From: Diphasiastrum complanatum
Lineage: Eukaryota > Streptophyta > Lycopodiopsida > Lycopodiales > Lycopodiaceae
Length of the DNA: 64,000 nucleotides
Direction: 5' to 3'
Assembly: GCA_029204225.1 (NCBI GenBank)
Contig: CM055106.1
Span: 815,711 to 879,710 of the forward strand
A program made the translations under genes and the position numbers. Below the pieces are notes generated by a model. The model made no database searches. It was not told where the DNA came from and saw nothing but the letters and a program-made list of their open reading frames with translations. Shown piece after piece: positions 55,725 to 64,000 of this stretch. How positions within the stretch are numbered: the first letter of the stretch is position 1; every line of letters starts with the position of its first letter.

Positions 55725-58655
55725 TTTCTCACTCTTAGGAATCAAATCTTTCAAAGTAGCCAAAAGAGTGATGAGAGTGCATCTAGTTATGTTTTGAGAG
55801 TAAAAGATATTCATAGAGATCTTGCTTGCATTGGTGATTCCATCAATCAAAATGAGCTAGTTCAAGTCATTCTCAATGGCTTGAGAAGTGAATTTGATAA
55901 CCTTGTCCAATCCTATGCCATTAAGGAGGAGCTACCAAGTTTGGAGGCTCTCCAAAGTGTGCTAATTTCAGAAGAATCAAGACAAGAGTACAAGCTCTTG
56001 AGGATGGACAAGCTTTCTCTCACTCATAATGATGGCAAAGCTCTCTTTGCCAAGGATAAGCACAAAGAGAGGAGCAAGAACCAAGATCAACAATCCTCAA
56101 GCAAGGACAAAGTCAAATCCAAAGACAAAGATGAGGAGGAAGATGATTCCTCTAATGCTTCATCATCCAAGCTCAAGAAGAAGAAGAAGATCAAGTGCTT
56201 TTATTGTGGCAAGAAAGGTCATTATGCCACCAATTGCTTCAAAAAGAAGAATCAACTCAAGCAAGCCAATATTACCAATGAGAAGGAAGACACTATTGCA
56301 AGTGATGGAGAGGGATCTCTTATGGTCTCTAGTTTCTCATCTACTCCTTTCAAGAAGGACGGCCTATGGTATATTGATAGTGGAGCCTCTTCACATATGT
56401 GTAGCTCCAAGGACTCTTTCTCTTCTATTGCACCTTATGATGGAGTGAAGAAATCAATATACACTGCAAATGATTTTGAATGTCCTATTGAAGGCATAGG
56501 GAACATTCCCTTGAAGCTTGCATCCTCTAAAGTTTTTTCTCTCTCTAGAGTTCTTTATGTACCTAAGTTTACCAAGAATCTTATTAGTGTTGGCCAATTG
56601 CTTGATAATGGCCTTGATGTAAAATTCAATGTTGATACTTGCACTATCAAGAAGAATGATGAGATATTTGCATTAGGATCTAGATTTGGTGGCATCTATA
56701 AACTAGATCCAAATGAGTATGTGAATGCTTGTAATGTTGCTCTTGTGAACAAGCTCTCTATGGAGGAATTATGGCATAGGAGGTTGGGACATCCCAACTA
56801 CAAATCCATGCTCTCTATGATCAAAGAGTCCAAAGCTATTGGCTTGCCAAAGTCATTCTCCAAGAAGATCAAGCCTTGTGAGGCTTGTGCTATTGCTAAA
56901 TCTCACAAAAAGCCATTAACAAGATCTTCTATCAAAAGCAATGATGATTACACAAGATTCACTTGGATATATCTTCTTGCTTCAAAATCTATGGTGTTTG
57001 ATCATTTCCTTATTTTCAAAGCTTATGTAGAGAAGCAATTCTCATTCAAGATTAAAGCTCTTAGAAGTGATGGAGGTGGTGAATATATCTCCAATAAATT
57101 TCAAGATTTTTGTGAGCTTGAAGGCATTAAAAGAGAGTTTTCTTGTGCCTACTCTCCATCTCAAAATGGAGTGGCCGAGAGAAAGAATAGATCTCTATGT
57201 GAATGTGCAAAATCTATGAGAATTGAGGCATCTTTGCCCAAAGATTTTTGGGGAGAAGCCATTAATTGTGCAAATTATCTTTGCAATAGGCTCCCACATA
57301 TAGCTCTTGGAGGAAAGTCACCATATGAAATCTTATTTTTGAAGAAGCCTAAGGTTGATCACCTTAGAGTTTCTGGATGCTTATGCTTTGTCCATCTTAT
57401 TTCTCTTGCTTGTTTTTTCAAGTGGAAGTTGTTCCAATTAGATGTATCCAATGCTTTTCTAAATGGTTATCTTGAGGAGGAGATCTATATGGAACAACCT
57501 CAAGGATTCATCAAGGATGAGTCCAAAGTGTGCTTGCTCTTCAAAAGTCTTTATGGACTCAAGCAAGCACCAAGATCATGGTATTCAAGACTTAACTCTT
57601 TTCTTATCTCACTAGGATTTACTCTTAGTGACTATGATCCTTCCATGTATCTAAAGTTTGTTGATAGCAATATTGTCATTCTTCTAATTTATGTTGATGA
57701 CATTATTCTTTGTGGAAGTTGTATCAAGCTAGTTGATGAAACCAAGCTAGCACTTGGATGTGAGTTTAAAATGCAAGATCTAGGAGAGATACATTACATC
57801 CTAGGCCTAGAAATTGATTTTTATGAAAATCATGTCTTTATATGCCAATCTAGATATGCTCACTCTATGTTGAAAAAATTCCATATGGAAAATTCTAAGA
57901 GCATAGATACTCCAATGGATCAAATTGTAAAAGATCCTAATAAAGGTGATGAAAGATCCTTTGAGGACATCACACTTTTTAGGAGTCTTGTAGGCTCCTT
58001 GATTTGGCTTACCATTACTAGGCCCGATCTTAGATTTTGTGTGCACAAATTGAGTCAATTTATGCAAGATCCTAAGATCCATCATTGGAAGATGGCCAAG
58101 AGGATTCTAAGATATGTATCTTCATCTTGTGATTATGGTCTACTCTATAAAAGTGAAGATCTATCCATTATTGGCTACTCGGATTCGGACTTTGCAAGTG
58201 ACAAGATGGATCGAAAGTCTATTAGTACATACACTATCTTTCTTGGAGGCAATCTAATATCTTGGCTTTCCAAAAAGCAAGATACTATATCTCTCTCTTC
58301 ATGTGAGGCCGAGTACAAAGCACTCACTACAACTACCAAAGAAGTGCTTTGGATCAAGAGGTTATTAATGGAACTAAAGTGCATCAAGGAGGATGATCTA
58401 CCAATGATCAAGTGTGATAACATCTCGGCCCAAGCTCTTGCCAATAATCCCATATTTCATGCAAGAAGCAAGCACATAGAAGTGGCACACCATTTTGTGA
58501 GAGAAAAGCTTATTGGAGGAGAAATCTATTTGGAGCATGTCAACTCGTCCTCTTGTATTGCCGATCTACTCACCAAGCCTTTGAGCAAAAGTGCTTTCAT
58601 CAAGCATAGATCTAATCTTGGAGTTATATCAAGATCAATGCTCAAATCTTCATAG
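55725..58655 (+). CDS. copia-1 gag C-terminus-protease-integrase-RT-RNase H polyprotein with two in-frame deletions
   Basis: An open frame of about 976 codons with no usual ATG start, continuing gag in another frame. In order: gag C-terminal part (NLVQSYAIKEELPSLE), Lys-rich linker, zinc knuckle CFYCGKKGHYATNCF, protease WYIDSGASSHMCSSK, integrase zinc region (LWHRRLGHPNYKSML...CEACAIAKSHKKPL), integrase core from DDYTRFTWIYLLASK (HSD, the first catalytic Asp segment, is missing), RSDGGGEYISNKF, SQNGVAERKNRSL, and HLRVSGCLCFVH. The frame then jumps to FFKWKLFQLDVSNAFLNG (the integrase C-terminus and RT N-terminus are missing), YVDDIILCGSC, RNase H SLSSCEAEYKALTTTT and IFHARSKHIEVAHHF. Usual copia polyproteins are near 1,300 residues. 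Integrase cannot be catalytic without its first Asp, but protease, the YVDD and RNase H blocks are intact. Confidence 0.88.
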   Translation, partial: FLTLRNQIFQSSQKSDESASSYVLRVKDIHRDLACIGDSINQNELVQVILNGLRSEFDNLVQSYAIKEELPSLEALQSVLISEESRQEYKLLRMDKLSLTHNDGKALFAKDKHKERSKNQDQQSSSKDKVKSKDKDEEEDDSSNASSSKLKKKKKIKCFYCGKKGHYATNCFKKKNQLKQANITNEKEDTIASDGEGSLMVSSFSSTPFKKDGLWYIDSGASSHMCSSKDSFSSIAPYDGVKKSIYTANDFECPIEGIGNIPLKLASSKVFSLSRVLYVPKFTKNLISVGQLLDNGLDVKFNVDTCTIKKNDEIFALGSRFGGIYKLDPNEYVNACNVALVNKLSMEELWHRRLGHPNYKSMLSMIKESKAIGLPKSFSKKIKPCEACAIAKSHKKPLTRSSIKSNDDYTRFTWIYLLASKSMVFDHFLIFKAYVEKQFSFKIKALRSDGGGEYISNKFQDFCELEGIKREFSCAYSPSQNGVAERKNRSLCECAKSMRIEASLPKDFWGEAINCANYLCNRLPHIALGGKSPYEILFLKKPKVDHLRVSGCLCFVHLISLACFFKWKLFQLDVSNAFLNGYLEEEIYMEQPQGFIKDESKVCLLFKSLYGLKQAPRSWYSRLNSFLISLGFTLSDYDPSMYLKFVDSNIVILLIYVDDIILCGSCIKLVDETKLALGCEFKMQDLGEIHYILGLEIDFYENHVFICQSRYAHSMLKKFHMENSKSIDTPMDQIVKDPNKGDERSFEDITLFRSLVGSLIWLTITRPDLRFCVHKLSQFMQDPKIHHWKMAKRILRYVSSSCDYGLLYKSEDLSIIGYSDSDFASDKMDRKSISTYTIFLGGNLISWLSKKQDTISLSSCEAEYKALTTTTKEVLWIKRLLMELKCIKEDDLPMIKCDNISAQALANNPIFHARSKHIEVAHHFVREKLIGGEIYLEHVNSSSCIADLLTKPLSKSAFIKHRSNLGVISRSMLKSS

Positions 58656-58665
58656 ATAATTTTTT

Positions 58666-58673
58666 AGGAGGAG
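58666..58673 (+). promoter_or_regulatory. copia-1 polypurine tract
   Basis: AGGAGGAG immediately before the 3' LTR, preceded by TTTTT; primes plus-strand synthesis in LTR elements. Confidence 0.85.
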
Positions 58674-59410
58674 TGTGAAGAATTGAAAAAGATTATCTAT
58701 GTTAGATATAGGGGTCTTATGTTTTTTACATCAAGCATCTAGGTGTAGGATGTTGATAGGAATAAATTTGGCATAGATGGCAAATTATGCATTTCCACTT
58801 GTAATGCCACTATTGAGCCAAAATAGAGTAAGAGGCTAAACACTTGCTAATTAGAGTGTAGACAAGTGTAAAGTTTTTGTTTGATGAATTCCAAGAGGTC
58901 CAATAGGATTTAGAGGTGGAACCTTGTGAGGTCCAATAGGAAATTGAGGTGTGCTTGAATATAGTCCAATAGAATTAAAAGGTGCATAGATCAATGATCC
59001 AATAGGATCAAGAGGTGACAAAATATGGTCCAATCATAGTTAAGCATAGTGGTAGCTCGTGGACCTACTAGTATCATTGTACTCCTCATTTTGAATGTAA
59101 TTGATTTGGTGATTTCATGGATTTTGTGAGTTATTGGATTTCTAGCTTTCTCTCTCTACCCGAGAGCTCATGATGCATTTTCTCTCTCTACCCGAGGAGA
59201 GCAGCTTGTTTTTACTTAGATTATTTTTTGAATACTTCCCACACGTGTGAGTGAGAGTTGGAAGTGATTGAATGCATGTAGTAGTGTGTTTTTGCCATAG
59301 GATTCAAGATTGATCTTGAATCTCAATCTAGTCTTGATCTTGGTGCATCTACACACCTTAGGAGATCACAAGTACATGTAGTGGACAGTCCACACGTGTG
59401 AAATTCAACA
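58674..59410 (+). repeat. copia-1 3' LTR
   Basis: 737 bases, the same length as the 5' LTR and differing from it at about five positions (e.g. CACTTGCTAATT against CACTTTCTAATT; GCTCGTGG against GCTCATGG). Confidence 0.93.
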
Positions 59411-59439
59411 TGTCCGTCATCGACGGGCACAAGCAACTA

Positions 59440-59442
<3 letters not shown>

Positions 59443-59510
<68 letters not shown>
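59443..59510 (+). repeat. (TA)34 microsatellite
   Basis: 68 bases of uninterrupted TA, 32 bases from the copia-1 insertion. Confidence 0.95.
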
Positions 59511-59512
<2 letters not shown>

Positions 59513-59533
59513 CTTATGTACAGTTTTGCGCAT

Positions 59534-59658
59534 GTGTATGGGTGCACCATGCATGCTCTTCCTCTCACCCATGCATACACATTTTTTAACTAAAAATTTC
59601 AAAAAAAGGATGCATGTATGGGGAGAGGATGCATGGCCCTCCTCCCCATGCATACATG
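59534..59658. repeat. Two neighbouring inverted repeats
   Basis: Arm GTGTATGGGTG (59,534) pairs with CACCCATGCATACAC (59,566-59,580). Arm CATGTATGGGGAGAGG (59,613) pairs with CCTCCTCCCCATGCATACATG (59,638-59,658). Both contain CATGCAT in the distal arm. The DNA from here to 60,200 shows no gene. Confidence 0.65.
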
Positions 59659-60203
59659 TACTCCAAATTCAAATTACCCAAACGTCATTTCTCTCTAAAA
59701 TTCAGGAGAGGTCATGTTGGAGAGCGTTCTCCTATGGCAAGCAACAAGCTTATTGTGAACAGTCGCACTGTAGGTATGGTTCTCATACTAACATCACGGG
59801 TTCAAATTGCAAGTCTGCATCGAACAAAGGTTGTGGCACATCGACTTCTTCTTGCCTAGGCCTTTCTTGCATGACTAAACTCTATCTTGCTCGCTTCTAG
59901 ACATCTCCATATCAAATGTTATATTCATGGTGAGACAACTCGGAGTGCAATGGCCACCTTCTTGAATCGGACCTCTACATCCGAAATGCAGATTAGCGAC
60001 TGGCTGTTAGCTTGCTCGCTCTGTGGGCTTGCCTGCTCTACAAATGCCTCTACAAATGGCCTGCCCAGATGATCGTTCTACTTATAATGTGATTTAGTGC
60101 TCAGAACATGATGAAGTATTGTATCTCCTCTCTCTCATGGCTCCTCACTTAGTTATAGAAGATTCTATTCACATGGTGCGTGGTACATTGTACATCGTTC
60201 ACA

Positions 60204-60413
60204 CTAGAAGCGAGCACAATTTGACTTTGGTTGGTAGCAATCCACTGCGAAAATGTGCAATATGCTAAAGTAAATGATATTATGAAGAAACTCAGCAGCA
60301 GTTGCAATAGCCCCTCCTGTAATGGCACCGCATATAACCCTTTCATGACCATATTTTGATTCTGTCAAAGTTTTTGCAGCTCCAGTCAATGCCCCTCCAA
60401 GCAAAGCATTTTT
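60204..60413 (-). pseudogene. OEP16-2-like terminal exon (chloroplast envelope preprotein/amino-acid channel family)
   Basis: On the minus strand an acceptor (TTTTGGCAG) precedes an open exon encoding KNALLGGALTGAAKTLTESK, then a YGHERVICGA block, ITGGAIATAAEFLHN and about 20 further residues to a stop. The repeated Gly/Ala-rich GALTGAA and GGAIATAAEFL segments, and their spacing, match the last two membrane helices of OEP16 proteins, nearest in memory to the OEP16-2 (seed/pollen) type, members of the Tim17/PRAT family in the plastid outer envelope. The earlier exons encoding the first helices were not found; upstream on this strand lie NIP exons. Either those exons lie outside the window, or this is an isolated fragment. 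The C-terminal extension after FLHNIIYF is longer than usual. Confidence 0.6.
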
Positions 60414-60565
60414 CTGCCAAAAATGAATTGCAAGAAGAGTAAACGTTTTCAAAGAAAAAAGATTAACATTAGAATCCTTGAAGGCTGCAAATGCTACCGA
60501 CGAGCTCACGTTGTTAGGTCTTCAGAATAGCTAATACAGAATCATATTCTACTGCCGAGGATGGC

Positions 60566-61226
60566 TTACCTCTTGAAGCTTCTCACTGGTCGTGCAGGCT
60601 CTACATCTTTCAAACGTATCAGAGTGTATGCTCCTGCCCCTATATGCATACCCAGTATGAGAGCTAATATATATAACCAGATGCCTTTAGAGTTGTTGGC
60701 TGCAATGGCTGGACCAAGATTACGAACCGGATTCATAGAACCATCTATAATTGATCTGCAATGTGTTACAAAATGAATATTGTGGTCAGCTACATCAAAG
60801 ACAAGCAATTCAGAGGTTCTGTTGCAAGCTAGAGATCTCTGAGCAAGGAAGATCTACAGTGGGATCCATAACAAAAATCTCTATGCGGCATATACATCTA
60901 AGTCTGATTTTCTGTTGTGAAAGATTCAAACTTAGGTCTCTCTTATATTACTTGCTTTCATAACATTGAAATTTGATGCTAATGAAAAATATTTTATACC
61001 ATATTGTTTGCAACAAGAAGGTTTATGGAAACTTTAAGGCTGAAACTTCGGAAGTGAGCGCTCTTTGCAAAATGCTCTCTCAGGTTTCTCTAGAAAAAAA
61101 TAAACGAGGATGCTTGAGACAATAAGAATTTAGTAGCAGTTGCTATCACCATAACATGTCTTACCCTGAAATTAAGATATTAAGGAGAACAGTCACACCC
61201 ACAGTTATGCCAGCCAATTCTCTGAC
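60566..61226 (-). pseudogene. NIP-type aquaporin, last two exons (NIP5;1/NIP6;1-like)
   Basis: Minus-strand exon 1 (61,165-61,226) follows acceptor CTTGCAG and encodes RELAGITVGVTVLLNILIS, ending at donor GGTAAG. Exon 2 (60,566-60,755) follows acceptor CATTGCAG and encodes IIDGSMNPVRNLGPAIAANN, then KGIWLYILALILGMHIGAGA and a tail ending VRSFKR and stop. The phases join correctly (GG|A = Gly). These are helices 5 and 6 and loop E of a plant nodulin-26-like intrinsic protein. The NPV in place of NPA, with Gly before and Arg after it, and the RSFKR-type C-terminus are features of the boric-acid-permeable NIP5;1/6;1 group. Helices 1-4 and the first NPA box were not found up to the (CT)n array at 62,256, so the gene is 5'-truncated or has a very long intron. 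Confidence 0.75.
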
Positions 61227-61659
61227 CTGCAAGTTATGTAATACTATGAAGATCTTAGCAATACACCCATTTCATTCCAATTTTCAGCTCAATACTTTTG
61301 AAACTGCCCTGCGCTGGTACTCCTTAGGTAAGAGATTGACTCAAGTCACAAGTTTTTGGTTCAAACTTTTTAAAAATTAACTGTCATGAAAAGAAAATAG
61401 AGAAGAAAACAAAATTAACGAAGCTAGAGAATGTCAGATCTATTTTCTTCTGGAATAAGATGAGTGAAGCTAAAATCCTAGAAGTGCATATTCTTACTGA
61501 AACCTAAAGAGGTATTTTTATCAAATGGGGACGAATTACACTGAAATTGTTATCAAGTATTTGACTTAAGTTTCTGTCTTTGAAAGTCACAACCGCACCT
61601 TAGAAAATCAAAATTGGTCATTCTAATATTTAGGGTTGCATTTGTTGGAAAGAATTTAA

Positions 61660-61980
61660 GTGCTACTTCATTCTATGGTTTTGTGTCTGGTTAGTATTTG
61701 GAGTGAATTGGTGAGACTTAAATATAGGTTCAACGGGCTTTTTTTAATATTAAAGTTTGATTGCGCTGCCAAACGTTTGGTTCCATTTTTCAGGTTTTTA
61801 AGATTATCTCTTTATCAACATATGGTTTTGTATCTGGTTAGTATTTGGAGTGTATTGGTGAGACTTAATTACAGGTTCAACAAGCTTTCTTTAATAGGAA
61901 AGTTTGGATCGAGCTGCCAAATGTTTGTTTTTATTTTTCAGGTTTTTAAGGTTACCCCTTTATCACCATATCGTTTCTTT
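61660..61980 (+). repeat. 147-bp tandem duplication
   Basis: Just over two units of 147 bases (ATGGTTTTGTGTCTGGTTAG at 61,675; ATGGTTTTGTATCTGGTTAG at 61,822; a partial third at about 61,969), diverged by several substitutions. The surrounding 61,230-62,255 shows no gene. Confidence 0.85.
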
Positions 61981-62253
61981 CAATGGAGAAACTTTTCCAA
62001 CCTTGGGCGAGGTTGTGAGCGTCGCTTCCAACCAGGGTAATATGGATTTTTTCTATCTTTGTCGGAGCTTTGTAGTCCCACCACCTACTCTATGTTTACT
62101 TTATCATCAAGTTATTGTGATGATGAGTTAAATTCCATTATATTTTGAAGAGTAATCTAGGACTTTATTTGAGGGGTTTAGGAGTGCCTTAATGGTTTAT
62201 GAGATAGGGGGGGTGTGGAGATAGAACCGAGGTTGGGGGAGAGCTAGGAAAAC

Positions 62254-62402
<149 letters not shown>

Positions 62403-62563
62403 AACACTCAAGGCACACTCACACACTCTCTCTTCCCTCCCCCCTCTCTCTCTCAACCCTAAATACACCCTATCTTTCACTCTCCGTCACACACCCTCTC
62501 TCTCCCTCTACCCCTCCATTTTACTAAACAATTAAGACACACACACACACACACACAAGTTAT

Positions 62564-64000
62564 GGGATTCTAGGCCCGTCGAGCCAGGAATTGGTCACAT
62601 TTAGTGAAAAACAGTCAGAACCTCGGACGGGAGGTGTCCACAGGTTCGTGGGCTTGATACGAACTCACAGGACCATTTGCAGCTGAATTCCAATACCATT
62701 TGTTCAAAAACAAGGGGGGATTGCCACTATATGGACTACTTTCTAGCATCTCTGAGAACCAGCCTAGTGTCGCCGAACGAAGTTTTGTTTTTCAAAATGT
62801 TTGTTCCGTCCTATGTTGCATGCCGATATGAACCTACAGCGCTAAAATGGGCTCCAAATGGTTCAGTATTCATAGCAAAACGCGCGTCCGAAACAAAAAC
62901 CCTAAACGTAGTGCTGGGATTCTAGGCTCGTCGAGCTAGTAAAAAATAGTCAGAACTTTGGACGGGAGGTGTCCACAAGTTCGTGGGCTCGACAAGAACC
63001 CACATGACCATTTGCAGCTCAATTTTGATGCGATTTGTCCAGAAATGTCCTTTCTAAATGGACTACTTTCCAGCATCCCCAAGAATTGGTCCATTGTCAA
63101 CGAATGGAGTCCAATTTGCAAAAAGTCTATTCCATCTTGTGCTGCACGCCGAGATGAACCTATAGGACTAAATCGGTCTCCAAACGGTTCAATACTCATA
63201 GTGAAACGTGCGTTCGAACCAGAAATCCCAAACGTAGTGCTGGAATTCTAGGCCCGTTGAGCCAGGAATTGTTCGGATTCAGTAAAAAACGGTAAGAACT
63301 TCATACATGAGATGTCCATAAGTTCGTGGGAATGGACATTTGCAGCTCAATTTCGATGTCGTTTGTCTGGAAACGCCCTTTCTGTCGGGGGGAATGCCAC
63401 TAAATGGACTACTTTCCAACATCCCCGAGAACTGGTCCAATGTCAACGAACGGAGTCCATTTTGCAAAAAGTCTATTCCGTCATGTGCTGCACGCCGAGA
63501 CGAACCTATAGGACTAAATCAGACTCCAAATGGTTTAGTACTCACAACGAAACGTGTGTCCGAACTAGAAACCATAAACACGGTCTTGGCATTCTAGGCC
63601 CATCGAGCCAGAAATTGGTCGATTTAGTTAAAAAATGGTTAAATTTTTGGATGGGAAGTGTCCACAGGTTTGTGGGTTTGACACAAATCCACATGATTAT
63701 TTATAGCTCAGTTTTGACACCGTTTGTTCGAAAACACCCTTTCTGTCGAGGGGAATGCCACTAAATGGACTACTTTCCAACATCTCTGAGAATCGTTCCA
63801 GTGTCGCTGAACGATGTTCGTATTTTAGACCGTCTGTTCCTTCCTGTGTTGCACGCCAATACGAACCTACAGCACTAAACTGCGCTCCAAATGGTTCAGT
63901 ACTCATAACAAAACGTGCATCCGAACCCTAAACCCTAAACGTAGTGTTGGGATTCTAGGCCCGTCGAGCCAGAAATTGGTCGAATTCAGTAAAAAATCAG
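62564..64000 (+). repeat. Satellite array, about 350-bp units, running off the window
   Basis: Units begin GGGATTCTAGGCCCGTCGAG at 62,564, 62,916, 63,242, 63,588 and 63,949, giving periods of 352, 326, 346 and 361 bases. Each unit also shares GGTGTCCACAGGTTCGTGGG, a TTTGCAGCTCAATTT block, ACTACTTTCCAGCATC, a TGCACGCCGAGAC block and ACGTAGTGCTGG at its end. Open frames across the array are by-products of the repeats. The fifth unit carries AACCCTAAACCCTAAA near its start junction. The array continues past the right edge. Confidence 0.9.

Larger units (their letters stand above)
53953..59410 (+). mobile_element. copia-1: structurally complete, recently inserted Ty1/copia element
   Basis: Two 737-base LTRs (53,953-54,689; 58,674-59,410) differ at about five positions. 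TGGTATCAGAGCC directly follows the first, and the purine tract AGGAGGAG directly precedes the second. Flanking 5-mers are TGCCC and TGTCC, i.e. a target duplication with one transition. The internal region carries gag with a stop and a frameshift, and a long open gag/pol frame that has two in-frame deletions. Structure and LTR similarity argue for recent insertion into the minisatellite region, apparently with help from proteins supplied by another copy. Confidence 0.92.

Noticed and set aside
59417-59653. Ile-Tyr repeat ORF
   Set aside because: Translation of the (TA)34 microsatellite.
62677-63906. Several 60-150-codon ORFs in the right end
   Set aside because: They recur in the same place of each satellite unit and end at unit differences; explained by the tandem repeat.

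Overview
The window is nuclear DNA of a land plant, made mostly of decayed and nested transposable elements. The plant assignment rests on plant-type Ty1/copia elements primed by initiator-Met tRNA, Ty3/gypsy elements with the TGGCGCCGTTGCCGGGGA-type primer site, a plant-type telomere repeat (CCCTAAA)4 at 19,016-19,043, and exons of two plant gene families: an NIP aquaporin and the chloroplast-envelope OEP16 family. The long (CT)n arrays and high repeat load suggest a large genome. A fern or lycophyte is possible, but nothing here fixes the clade.

Layout, left to right. 1-320: hAT transposase fragment (-). 840-4,402: pieces of a copia family ('copia-A') in both orientations, with LTR remnants. 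4,402-9,418: Ty3 element 'F' (-) with LTR, primer site, gag, zinc knuckles, RT and RNase H, cut off before integrase. 9,439-10,965: Ty3 RNase H/integrase pseudogene (+). 11,108-13,437: copia primer site, long leader and gag-protease (+). 13,560-20,350: Ty3 element 'B' (+), with an LTR-like promoter segment, a 25-bp minisatellite leader, gag, protease, RT, a telomere-repeat scar, RNase H and integrase. It is followed by minisatellite units and an accessory ORF (20,486-21,195). 21,200-22,680: copia-A and integrase fragments. 22,900-25,970: AT-rich DNA, two G-homopolymers and three (CT)n arrays.

25,973-30,113: a 'copia-1' element (-) whose coding region is deleted in frame. 30,186-33,888: a Ty3 'C' deletion derivative (+). 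33,889-36,035: a truncated copia-1 (-). 36,041-42,418: a rearranged Ty3 C element (-) carrying a second copy of the accessory ORF. 42,421-43,740: a C-type integrase piece (+). 44,296-45,915: a small non-coding LTR element (TRIM-like). 46,317-46,664: an exon-like fragment resembling a CCT-motif (CMF) transcription factor. 49,150-51,660: a copia element (-). 51,740-53,952: hairpin-rich repeats and minisatellites. 53,953-59,410: a structurally complete, young copia-1 element (+) with 737-bp LTRs and a near-perfect 5-bp target duplication. 60,204-61,226: terminal exons of an NIP aquaporin and of an OEP16-2-like gene (-). 62,564-64,000: about 350-bp satellite units running off the window.

No complete, intact host gene was found. 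The most notable signals are: (1) a co-linear accessory ORF downstream of integrase in two different Ty3 families, each preceded by the short-repeat motif typical of that family's own leader; (2) copia-1 derivatives whose large deletions all keep the reading frame, one of them recently inserted; (3) a gag stop codon at the same position in two copia-1 copies; (4) a 28-bp telomere repeat inside a Ty3 pol gene; (5) terminal exons of two unrelated plant genes placed side by side.
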